Source of the DNA: Carya illinoinensis
Taxonomy: Eukaryota > Streptophyta > Magnoliopsida > Fagales > Juglandaceae
Length of the DNA: 64,000 bases
Reading direction: 5' to 3'
NCBI RefSeq assembly: GCF_018687715.1
Contig: NC_056765.1
Location: forward strand, 21,728,894 to 21,792,893
The translations under genes and the position numbers were made by a program. The notes beneath the pieces were generated by a model. It was not told the DNA's origin. It saw only the letters and a list, made by a program, of their open reading frames with translations, and ran no database searches. Positions 12,101-24,900 of the stretch are shown here, one piece after another (position 1 is the stretch's first letter; each line of letters starts with the position of its first letter).

Positions 12101-12953
12101 CAAACTTAGAACTGAACTACGAGGGTCAGGCAGGTGCACATACCAAGAAGTTCCCTTGAGGAAAAGGTCAAAAAGGACAAGGCTAAGGGCCGAATTGTAG
12201 GAATGCAAACGAAGGTGCACCTAGCTTCCGATTCGCTGTGAATTGGAAATTGACATGGCTTTGGTTCTAGTGATGTGTGATAGGTCGAGGCTAATCTTCT
12301 AAATCAGTTTAACAATAATGTAAGACAACAATAATATCAAAACGGTGCAGATCAAAGGGAGAGAATGAATTGAAAGGGAAATTAAGCTCAAAACATAGTT
12401 TAAAGATTTACTAATCATCTTTAAGTTGATTAATGCGCTTTAGTCTAGTTAGAAACTTAACAATGGTTGGATGAGCACATTAGCCTCGTGTGGAACTCCT
12501 TGGGCTTGAGGGAAACCAATGGATTCATGTGGGCGGGCTTCAATATGATGAATGAAGTTAAAGACAGATTTCTTGGTGCCATGTCGTCCAAACTTAGAAC
12601 TGAACTACGAGGGTCAGGCAGGTGCATATACCAAGAAGTTCCCTTGAGGAAAAGGTCAAAAAGGACAAGGCTAAGGGCCGAATTGTAGGAATGCAATCGA
12701 AGGTGCACCTAGCTTCCGATTCGCTGTGAATTGGAAATTGACATGGCTTTGGTTCTAGTGATGTGTGATAGGTCCAGGCTAATCTTCTAAATCAGTTTAA
12801 CAATAATGTAAGACAACAATAATATCAAAACGGTGCAGATCAAAGGGAGAGAATGAATTGAAAGGGAAATTAAGCTCAAAATATGGTTTAAAGATTACTA
12901 ATCATCTTTAAGTTTATTAATGCGCTTTAGTCCAGTTAGAAACTTAACAATGG
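6191..12953 (+). repeat. HOR1: 8-monomer higher-order repeat, 3871 bp, ~1.75 copies
   Basis: Unit starts 6191, 6662, 7150, 7639, 8108, 8596, 9084, 9573 recur at 10062, 10533, 11021, 11510, 11979, 12467, always +3871. Monomer lengths are 471, 488, 489, 469, 488, 488, 489, 489. The lead monomer carries the diagnostic GGGAGGGGTATACACCGGGC in both copies. The sixth carries CCATGTCGTCC in both. The second copy stops after six monomers and passes into HOR2 at about 12954. Confidence 0.92.
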
Positions 12954-15900
12954 TTTCATGAGCACATTAGCCTCATGTGGAACTCCTTGGGCTTGAGGAA
13001 AACCAATGGATTCATGTGGGCGGGCTTCAATACGGTGAATGAAGTTAAAGACAGATTTCTAAGTGCCATTTTGTCCAAACCAACAACTGAACTACGAGGG
13101 TCAGGGAGGTGTGTACACGAAGAAGTTTCCCCTGAGGAAAAGGTCAAAAACGGCGAGGCTAAGGGCGGAATTGTACGAATGCACTTGAAGGTGCACATAT
13201 CTCCCGATTCGTAGTCAATTGGAAATTGACATGGCTTTGGTCCTAGTGATGTGTGATACATCGAGGCTAATCTTCTAAATCAATCTAAGAATAATGTAAG
13301 ACAACAATAATATCAAAAAAGTGCAGATGAAAGGGAAAGAATGGATTGAAAGGGAAATTTAGCTCAAAACATAGTTTAAAGATTACTAATCATCTTTAAG
13401 TTGATTAATGCGCTTTAATCTAGTTAGAAACTTAACAATGGTTGGATGAGCACATTAGCCTCATGTGGAACTCCTTGGGCTTGAGGGAAACCAATGGATT
13501 CATGTGGGCGGGCTTCAATGCGATGAATGAAGGTAAAGACAGATTTCTTGGTGCCATTTCGTCCAAACCTAGAACTGAACTACGAGGGTCAGGCAGGTGT
13601 ACACTAAGAAGTTTCCCTTGAGGAAAAGGTCAAAAAGGACAAGGCTAAGGGCGGAATCGTACGAATGCACTCGAAGGTGCACCTAGCTTCCGATTCGCTA
13701 TGAATCAGAAATTGACATGGCTTTGGTTCTAGTGATGTGTGATAGATCAGGGCAAATCTTCTAAATCAATCTTAGAATAATGTAAAACAACAATAACATC
13801 AAAAAGGTGCAAATGAAAGGGAGAGAGTGAATTTAAGTGGAAATTAAGCTCAAAATATGGTTTAAAGATTACTAATCATCTTTAAGTTGATTAATGCGCT
13901 TTAGTCTAGTTAGAAACTTAACAATGGCTGGATGAGCACACTAGCCTCATGTGGAACTCCTCGGGCTTGAGGGAAACCAATGGATTTATGTGGGCGGGCT
14001 TCAATACGGTGAATGAAGTTAAAGACAGATTTCTAGGTGCCATTTTGTCCAAACCAACAACTGAACTACGAGGGTCAGGGAGGTGTGTACACGAAGAAGT
14101 TTCCCCCGAGGAAAAGGTCAAAAACGGCGAGGCTAAGGGCGGAATTGTACGAATGCACTTGAAGGTGCACATATCTTTCGATTTGTAGTCAATTGGAAAT
14201 TGACATGGCTTTGGTTCTAGTGATGTGTGATACATCGAGGCTAATCTTCTAAATCAATCTAAGAATAATGTAAGACAACAATAATATCAAAAAGGTGCAG
14301 ATGAAAGGGAAAGAATGAATTGAAAGGGAAATTTAGCTCAAAACATAGTTTAAAGATTACTAATCATCTTTAAGTTTATTAATGCGCTTTAGTCTAGTAA
14401 GAAGCTTAACAATGGTTGGATGAGCACATTAGCCTCGTGTGGAACTCCTTGGGTTTGGGGGAAACCAAGGGATTCATGTGGGCGCGTTTCTATACGATGA
14501 ATGAAGTTAAAGACAGATTTATTGGTGCCATTTCGTCCAAGCCCAGAATTGAACTACGAGGGTCAGGGAGGTGTGTACACCGGGAAGTTTCCCTTGAGGA
14601 AAAGGTCAAAAAGGAGAAGGCTAAGGGCGGAATTGTACGAATGCACTTGAAGGTGCACCTAGCTTCCGATTCGCAGTCAATTGGAAATTGACATGGCTTT
14701 GGTCCTAGTGATGTGTGATAGATCAAGGCTAATCATCTAAATCAATGTAAGAATAATGTAACACAAAAATAATATCAAAAAGGTGCAAATGAAAGGGAAA
14801 TTAAGCTCAAAATATGGTTTATAGGTTACTAATCATCTTTAAGTTGATTAATGCGCTTTAGCCTATTAAGAAACTTAACAATGGTTGGATGAGCACATTA
14901 GCCTCGTGTGGAACTCCTTGGGCTTGAGGGAAACCAATGGATTCATGTGGGCGGGCTTCAATATGATGAATGAAGTTAATGACAGATTTCTTGGTGCCAT
15001 TTCGTCCAAACTTAGAACTGAACTACGAGGGTCAGGCAGGTGTATACACTAAGAAGTTTCCCGTGAGGAAAAGGTCAAAAGGGACAAGGCTAAGGGCCGA
15101 ATTGTAGGAATGCAATCGAAGGTGCACCTAGCTTCCGATTCGCTGTGAATTGGAAATTGACATGGCTTTGGTTCTAGTGATGTGTGATAGGTCCAGGCTA
15201 ATCTTCTAAATCAGTTTAACAATAATGTAAGACAACAATAATATCAAAACGGTGCAGATCAAAGGGAGAGAATTAATTGAAAGGGAAATTAAGCTCAAAA
15301 CATAGTTTAAAGATTTACTAATCATCTTTAAGTTGATTAATGCGCTTTAGTCTAGTTAGAAACTTAACAAAGGTTGGATGAGCACATTAGCCTCATGTGG
15401 AACTCCTTGGGCTTGAGGGAAACCAATGGATTCATGTGGGCGGGTTTCAATACGATGAATGATGTTAAAGACAGATTTCTTGGTGCCGTTTCGTCCAAGC
15501 CCAGAATTGAACTACGAGGGTCAGGAAGGTGTGTACACCGGGAAGTTTCCCTTGAGGAAAAGGTCAAAAAGGACAAGGCTAAGGGCGGAATTGTACGAAT
15601 GCACTTGAAGGTGTACCTAGCTTCCAATTCGCAGTCAATTGGAAATTGACATGGCTTTGGTTCTAGTGATGTGTGATAGGTCCAGGCTAATCTTCTAAAT
15701 CAGTTTAACAATAATGTAAGACAACAATAATATCAAAACGGTGCAGATCAAAGGGAGAGAATGAATTGAAAGGGAAATTAAGCTCAAAACATAGTTTAAA
15801 GATTTACTAATCATCTTTAAGTTGATTAATGCGCTTTAGTCTAGTTAGAAACTTAACAAAGGTTGGATGAGCACATTAGCCTCATGTGGAACTCCTCGGG

Positions 15901-18900
15901 CTTGAGGGAAACCAATGGATTCATGTGGGCGGGTTTCAATACGATGAATGATGTTAAAGACAGATTTCTTGGTGCCATTTCGTCCAAGCCCAGAATTGAA
16001 CTACGAGGGTCAGGGAGGTGTATACACCGGGAAGTTTCCCTTGAGGAAAAGGTCAAAAAGGACAAGGCTAAGGGCGTAATTGTACAAATGCACTTGAAGG
16101 TGCACCTAGCTTCCGATTCGCAGTCAATTGGAAATTAACATGGCTTTGGTCCTAGTGATGTGTGATAGATCAAGGGTAATCTTCTAAATCAAAGTAAGAA
16201 TAATGTAACACAAAAATAATCTCAAAAAGGTGCAAACGAAAGGGAAATTAAGCTCAAAATATGGTTTATAGGTTACTAATCATCTTTAAGTTGATTAATG
16301 CGCTTTAGCCTAGTAAGAAACTTAACAATGGTTGGATGAGCACATTAGCCTCGTGTGGAACTCCTTGGGCTTGAGGGAAACCAATGGATTCATGTGGGCG
16401 GGCTTCAATATGATGAATGAAGTTAAAGACAGATTTCTTGGTGCCATTTCGTCCAAACTTAGAACTGAACTACGAGGGTCAGGCAGGTGCATATACCAAG
16501 AAGTTCCCTTGAGGAAAAGGTCAAGAAGGACAAGGCTAAGGGCGGAATTGTACGAATGCACTCGAAGGTGCACCTAGCTTCCGATTCGCTGTCAATTGCA
16601 AATTGACATGGCTTTGGTTCTAGTGATGTGTGATAGATCAATACTAATCTTCTAAATCAATCTAAGAATAATGTAAAACAACAATAAAATCAAAAAGGTG
16701 CAAATGAAAGGGAGAGAATGAATTTAAGTGGAAATTAAGCTCAAAATATGGTTTAAAGATTACTAATCATCTTTAAGTTTATTAATGCGCTTTAGTCCAG
16801 TTAGAAACTTAACAATGGTTTCATGAGCACATTAGCCTCATGTGGAACTCCTTGGGCTTGAGGAAAACCAATGGATTCATGTGGGCGGGCTTCAATACGG
16901 TGAATGAAGTTAAAGACAGATTTCTAAGTGCCATTTTGTCCAAACCAACAACTGAACTACGAGGGTCAGGGAGGTGTGTACACGAAGAAGTTTCCCCTGA
17001 GGAAAAGGTCAAAAACGGCGAGGCTAAGGGCGGAATTGTACGAATGCACTTGAAGGTGCACATATCTCCCGATTCGTAGTCAATTGGAAATTGACATGGC
17101 TTTGGTCCTAGTGATGTGTGATACATCGAGGCTAATCTTCTAAATCAATCTAAGAATAATGTAAGACAACAATAATATCAAAAAAGTGCAGATGAAAGGG
17201 AAAGAATGGATTGAAAGGGAAATTTAGCTCAAAACATAGTTTAAAGATTACTAATCATCTTTAAGTTGATTAATGCGCTTTAATCTAGTTAGAAACTTAA
17301 CAATGGTTGGATGAGCACATTAGCCTCATGTGGAACTCCTTGGGCTTGAGGGAAACCAATGGATTCATGTGGGCGGGCTTCAATGCGATGAATGAAGGTA
17401 AAGACAGATTTCTTGGTGCCATTTCGTCCAAACCTAGAACTGAACTACGAGGGTCAGGCAGGTGTACACTAAGAAGTTTCCCTTGAGGAAAAGGTCAAAA
17501 AGGACAAGGCTAAGGGCGGAATCGTACGAATGCACTCGAAGGTGCACCTAGCTTCCGATTCGCTATGAATCAGAAATTGACATGGCTTTGGTTCTAGTGA
17601 TGTGTGATAGATCAGGGCAAATCTTCTAAATCAATCTTAGAATAATGTAAAACAACAATAACATCAAAAAGGTGCAAATGAAAGGGAGAGAATGAATTTA
17701 AGTGGAAATTAAGCTCAAAATATGGTTTAAAGATTACTAATCATCTTTAAGTTGATTAATGCGCTTTAGTCTAGTTAGAAACTTAACAATGGCTGGATGA
17801 GCACACTAGCCTCATGTGGAACTCCTCGGGCTTGAGGGAAACCAATGGATTTATGTGGGCGGGCTTCAATACGGTGAATGAAGTTAAAGACAGATTTCTA
17901 GGTGCCATTTTGTCCAAACCAACAACTGAACTACGAGGGTCAGGGAGGTGTGTACACGAAGAAGTTTCCCCCGAGGAAAAGGTCAAAAACGGCGAGGCTA
18001 AGGGCGGAATTGTACGAATGCACTTGAAGGTGCACATATCTTTCGATTTGTAGTCAATTGGAAATTGACATGGCTTTGGTTCTAGTGATGTGTGATACAT
18101 CGAGGCTAATCTTCTAAATCAATCTAAGAATAATGTAAGACAACAATAATATCAAAAATGTGCAGATGAAAGGGAAAGAATGAATTGAAAGGGAAATTTA
18201 GCTCAAAACATAGTTTAAAGATTACTAATCATCTTTAAGTTTATTAATGCGCTTTAGTCTAGTAAGAAGCTTAACAATGGTTGGATGAGCACATTAGCCT
18301 CGTGTGGAACTCCTTGGGTTTGGGGGAAACCAAGGGATTCATGTGGGCGCGTTTCTATACGATGAATGAAGTTAAAGACAGATTTATTGGTGCCATTTCG
18401 TCCAAGCCCATAATTGAACTACGAGGGTCAGGGAGGTGTGTACACCGGGAAGTTTCCCTTGAGGAAAAGGTCAAAAAGGAGAAGGCTAAGGGCGGAATTG
18501 TATGAATGCACTTGAAGGTGCACCTAGCTTCCGATTCGCAGTCAATTGGAAATTGACATGGCTTTGGTCCTAGTGATGTGTGATAGATCAAGGCTAATCA
18601 TCTAAATCAATGTAAGAATAATGTAACACAAAAATAATATCAAAAAGGTGCAAATGAAAGGGAAATTAAGCTCAAAATATGGTTTATAGGTTACTAATCA
18701 TCTTTAAGTTGATTAATGCGCTTTAGCCTATTAAGAAACTTAACAATGGTTGGATGAGCACATTAGCCTCGTGTGGAACTCCTTGGGCTTGAGGGAAACC
18801 AATGGATTCATGTGGGCGGGCTTCAATATGATGAATGAAGTTAATGACAGATTTCTTGGTGCCATTTCGTCCAAACCTAGAACTGAACTACGAGGGTCAG

Positions 18901-21900
18901 GCAGGTGTATACACTAAGAAGTTTCCCGTGAGGAAAAGGTCAAAAAGGACAAGGCTAAGGGCCGAATTGTAGGAATGCAATCGAAGGTGCACCTAGCTTC
19001 CGATTCGCTGTGAATTGGAAATTGACATGGCTTTGGTTCTAGTGATGTGTGATAGGTCCAGGCTAATCTTCTAAATCAGTTTAACAATAATGTAAGACAA
19101 CAATAATATCAAAACGGTGCAGATCAAAGGGAGAGAATGAATTGAAAGGGAAATTAAGCTCAAAACATAGTTTAAAGATTTACTAATCATCTTTAAGTTG
19201 ATTAATGCGCTTTAGTCTAGTTAGAAACTTAACAAAGGTTGGATGAGCACATTAGCCTCATGTGGAACTCCTTGGGCTTGAGGGAAACCAATGGATTCAT
19301 GTGGGCGGGTTTCAATACGATGAATGATGTTAAAGACAGATTTCTTGGTGCCATTTCGTCCAAGCCCAGAATTGAACTACGAGGGTCAGGAAGGTGTGTA
19401 CACCGGGAAGTTTCCCTTGAGGAAAAGGTCAAAAAGGACAAGGCTAAGGGCGGAATTGTACGAATGCACTTGAAGGTGTACCTAGCTTCCAATTCGCAGT
19501 CAATTGGAAATTGACATGGCTTTGGTTCTAGTGATGTGTGATAGGTCCAGGCTAATCTTCTAAATCAGTTTAACAATAATGTAAGACAACAATAATATCA
19601 AAACGGTGCAGATCAAAGGGAGAGAATGAATTGAAAGGGAAATTAAGCTCAAAACATAGTTTAAAGATTTACTAATCATCTTTAAGTTGATTAATGCGCT
19701 TTAGTCTAGTTAGAAACTTAACAAAGGTTGGATGAGCACATTAGCCTCATGTGGAACTCCTCGGGCTTGAGGGAAACCAATGGATTCATGTGGGCGGGTT
19801 TCAATACGATGAATGATGTTAAAGACAGATTTCTTGGTGCCATTTCGTCCAAGCGCAGAATTGAACTACGAGGGTCAGGGAGGTGTATACACCGGGAAGT
19901 TTCCCTTGAGGAAAAGGTCAAAAAGGACAAGGCTAAGGGCGTAATTGTACAAATGCACTTGAAGGTGCACCTAGCTTCCGATTCGCAGTCAATTGGAAAT
20001 TAACATGGCTTTGGTGCTAGTGATGTGTGATAGATCAAGGGTAATCTTCTAAATCAAAGTAAGAATAATGTAACACAAAAATAATCTCAAAAAGGTGCAA
20101 ACGAAAGGGAAATTAAGCTCAAAATATGGTTTATAGGTTACTAATCATCTTTAAGTTGATTAATGCGCTTTAGCCTAGTAAGAAACTTAACAATGGTTGG
20201 ATGAGCACATTAGCCTCGTGTGGAACTCCTTGGGCTTGAGGGAAACCAATGGATTCATGTGGGCGGGCTTCAATATGATGAATGAAGTTAAAGACAGATT
20301 TCTTGGTGCCATTTCGTCCAAACTTAGAACTGAACTACGAGGGTCAGGCAGGTGCATATACCAAGAAGTTCCCTTGAGGAAAAGGTCAAGAAGGACAAGG
20401 CTAAGGGCGGAATTGTACGAATGCACTCGAAGGTGCACCTAGCTTCCGATTCGCTGTCAATTGCAAATTGACATGGCTTTGGTTCTAGTGATGTGTGATA
20501 GATCAATACTAATCTTCTAAATCAATCTAAGAATAATGTAAAACAACAATAAAATCAAAAAGGTGCAAATGAAAGGGAGAGAATGAATTTAAGTGGAAAT
20601 TAAGCTCAAAATATGGTTTAAAGATTACTAATCATCTTTAAGTTTATTAATGCGCTTTAGTCCAGTTAGAAACTTAACAATGGTTTCATGAGCACATTAG
20701 CCTCATGTGGAACTCCTTGGGCTTGAGGAAAACCAATGGATTCATGTGGGCGGGCTTCAATACGGTGAATGAAGTTCAAGACAGATTTCTAAGTGCCATT
20801 TTGTCCAAACCAACAACTGAACTACGAGGGTCAGGGAGGTGTGTACACGAAGAAGTTTCCCCTGAGGAAAAGGTCAAAAACGGCGAGGCTAAGGGCGGAA
20901 TTGTACGAATGCACTTGAAGGTGCACATATCTCCCGATTCGTAGTCAATTGGAAATTGACATGGCTTTGGTCCTAGTGATGTGTGATACATCGAGGCTAA
21001 TCTTCTAAATCAATCTAAGAATAATGTAAGACAACAATAATATCAAAAAAGTGCAGATGAAAGGGAAAGAATGGATTGAAAGGGAAATTTAGCTCAAAAC
21101 ATAGTTTAAAGATTACTAATCATCTTTAAGTTGATTAATGCGCTTTAATCTAGTTAGAAACTTAACAATGGTTGGATGAGCACATTAGCCTCATGTGGAA
21201 CTCCTTGGGCTTGAGGGAAACCAATGGATTCATGTGGGCGGGCTTCAATGCGATGAATGAAGGTAAAGACAGATTTCTTGGTGCCATTTCGTCCAAACCT
21301 AGAACTGAACTACGAGGGTCAGGCAGGTGTACACTAAGAAGTTTCCCTTGAGGAAAAGGTCAAAAAGGACAAGGCTAAGGGCGGAATCGTACGAATGCAC
21401 TCGAAGGTGCACCTAGCTTCCGATTCGCTATGAATCAGAAATTGACATGGCTTTGGTTCTAGTGATGTGTGATAGATCAGGGCAAATCTTCTAAATCAAT
21501 CTTAGAATAATGTAAAACAACAATAACATCAAAAAGGTGCAAATGAAAGGGAGAGAATGAATTTAAGTGGAAATTAAGCTCAAAATATGGTTTAAAGATT
21601 ACTAATCATCTTTAAGTTGATTAATGCGCTTTAGTCTAGTTAGAAACTTAACAATGGCTGGATGAGCACACTAGCCTCATGTGGAACTCCTCGGGCTTGA
21701 GGGAAACCAATGGATTTATGTGGGCGGGCTTCAATACGGTGAATGAAGTTAAAGACAGATTTCTAGGTGCCATTTTGTCCAAACCAACAACTGAACTACG
21801 AGGGTCAGGGAGGTGTGTACACGAAGAAGTTTCCCCCGAGGAAAAGGTCAAAAACGGCGAGGCTAAGGGCGGAATTGTACGAATGCACTTGAAGGTGCAC

Positions 21901-24900
21901 ATATCTTTCGATTTGTAGTCAATTGGAAATTGACATGGCTTTGGTTCTAGTGATGTGTGATACATCGAGGCTAATCTTCTAAATCAATCTAAGAATAATG
22001 TAAGACAACAATAATATCAAAAATGTGCAGATGAAAGGGAAAGAATGAATTGAAAGGGAAATTTAGCTCAAAACATAGTTTAAAGATTACTAATCATCTT
22101 TAAGTTTATTAATGCGCTTTAGTCTAGTAAGAAGCTTAACAATGGTTGGATGAGCACATTAGCCTCGTGTGGAACTCCTTGGGTTTGGGGGAAACCAAGG
22201 GATTCATGTGGGCGCGTTTCTATACGATGAATGAAGTTAAAGACAGATTTATTGGTGCCATTTCGTCCAAGCCCATAATTGAACTACGAGGGTCAGGGAG
22301 GTGTGTACACCGGGAAGTTTCCCTTGAGGAAAAGGTCAAAAAGGAGAAGGCTAAGGGCGGAATTGTATGAATGCACTTGAAGGTGCACCTAGCTTCCGAT
22401 TCGCAGTCAATTGGAAATTGACATGGCTTTGGTCCTAGTGATGTGTGATAGATCAAGGCTAATCATCTAAATCAATGTAAGAATAATGTAACACAAAAAT
22501 AATATCAAAAAGGTGCAAATGAAAGGGAAATTAAGCTCAAAATATGGTTTATAGGTTACTAATCATCTTTAAGTTGATTAATGCGCTTTAGCCTATTAAG
22601 AAACTTAACAATGGTTGGATGAGCACATTAGCCTCGTGTGGAACTCCTTGGGCTTGAGGGAAACCAATGGATTCATGTGGGCGGGCTTCAATATGATGAA
22701 TGAAGTTAATGACAGATTTCTTGGTGCCATTTCGTCCAAACCTAGAACTGAACTACGAGGGTCAGGCAGGTGTATACACTAAGAAGTTTCCCGTGAGGAA
22801 AAGGTCAAAAAGGACAAGGCTAAGGGCCGAATTGTAGGAATGCAATCGAAGGTGCACCTAGCTTCCGATTCGCTGTGAATTGGAAATTGACATGGCTTTG
22901 GTTCTAGTGATGTGTGATAGGTCCAGGCTAATCTTCTAAATCAGTTTAACAATAATGTAAGACAACAATAATATCAAAACGGTGCAGATCAAAGGGAGAG
23001 AATGAATTGAAAGGGAAATTAAGCTCAAAACATAGTTTAAAGATTTACTAATCATCTTTAAGTTGATTAATGCGCTTTAGTCTAGTTAGAAACTTAACAA
23101 AGGTTGGATGAGCACATTAGCCTCATGTGGAACTCCTTGGGCTTGAGGGAAACCAATGGATTCATGTGGGCGGGTTTCAATACGATGAATGATGTTAAAG
23201 ACAGATTTCTTGGTGCCATTTCGTCCAAGCCCAGAATTGAACTACGAGGGTCAGGAAGGTGTGTACACCGGGAAGTTTCCCTTGAGGAAAAGGTCAAAAA
23301 GGACAAGGCTAAGGGCGGAATTGTACGAATGCACTTGAAGGTGTACCTAGCTTCCAATTCGCAGTCAATTGGAAATTGACATGGCTTTGGTTCTAGTGAT
23401 GTGTGATAGGTCCAGGCTAATCTTCTAAATCAGTTTAACAATAATGTAAGACAACAATAATATCAAAACGGTGCAGATCAAAGGGAGAGAATGAATTGAA
23501 AGGGAAATTAAGCTCAAAACATAGTTTAAAGATTTACTAATCATCTTTAAGTTGATTAATGCGCTTTAGTCTAGTTAGAAACTTAACAAAGGTTGGATGA
23601 GCACATTAGCCTCATGTGGAACTCCTCGGGCTTGAGGGAAACCAATGGATTCATGTGGGCGGGTTTCAATACGATGAATGATGTTAAAGACAGATTTCTT
23701 GGTGCCATTTCGTCCAAGCCCAGAATTGAACTACGAGGGTCAGGGAGGTGTATACACCGGGAAGTTTCCCTTGAGGAAAAGGTCAAAAAGGACAAGGCTA
23801 AGGGCGTAATTGTACAAATGCACTTGAAGGTGCACCTAGCTTCCGATTCGCAGTCAATTGGAAATTAACATGGCTTTGGTGCTAGTGATGTGTGATAGAT
23901 CAAGGGTAATCTTCTAAATCAAAGTAAGAATAATGTAACACAAAAATAATCTCAAAAAGGTGCAAACGAAAGGGAAATTAAGCTCAAAATATGGTTTATA
24001 GGTTACTAATCATCTTTAAGTTGATTAATGCGCTTTAGCCTAGTAAGAAACTTAACAATGGTTGGATGAGCACATTAGCCTCGTGTGGAACTCCTTGCGC
24101 TTGAGGGAAACCAATGGATTCATGTGGGCGGGCTTCAATATGATGAATGAAGTTAAAGACAGATTTCTTGGTGCCATTTCGTCCAAACTTAGAACTGAAC
24201 TACGAGGGTCAGGCAGGTGCATATACCAAGAAGTTCCCTTGAGGAAAAGGTCAAGAAGGACAAGGCTAAGGGCGGAATTGTACGAATGCACTCGAAGGTG
24301 CACCTAGCTTCCGATTCGCTGTCAATTGCAAATTGACATGGCTTTGGTTCTAGTGATGTGTGATAGATCAATACTAATCTTCTAAATCAATCTAAGAATA
24401 ATGTAAAACAACAATAAAATCAAAAAGGTGCAAATGAAAGGGAGAGAATGAATTTAAGTGGAAATTAAGCTCAAAATATGGTTTAAAGATTACTAATCAT
24501 CTTTAAGTTTATTAATGCGCTTTAGTCCAGTTAGAAACTTAACAATGGTTTCATGAGCACATTAGCCTCATGTGGAACTCCTTGGGCTTGAGGAAAACCA
24601 ATGGATTCATGTGGGCGGGCTTCAATACGGTGAATGAAGTTCAAGACAGATTTCTAAGTGCCATTTTGTCCAAACCAACAACTGAACTACGAGGGTCAGG
24701 GAGGTGTGTACACGAAGAAGTTTCCCCTGAGGAAAAGGTCAAAAACGGCGAGGCTAAGGGCGGAATTGTACGAATGCACTTGAAGGTGCACATATCTCCC
24801 GATTCGTAGTCAATTGGAAATTGACATGGCTTTGGTCCTAGTGATGTGTGATACATCGAGGCTAATCTTCTAAATCAATCTAAGAATAATGTAAGACAAC

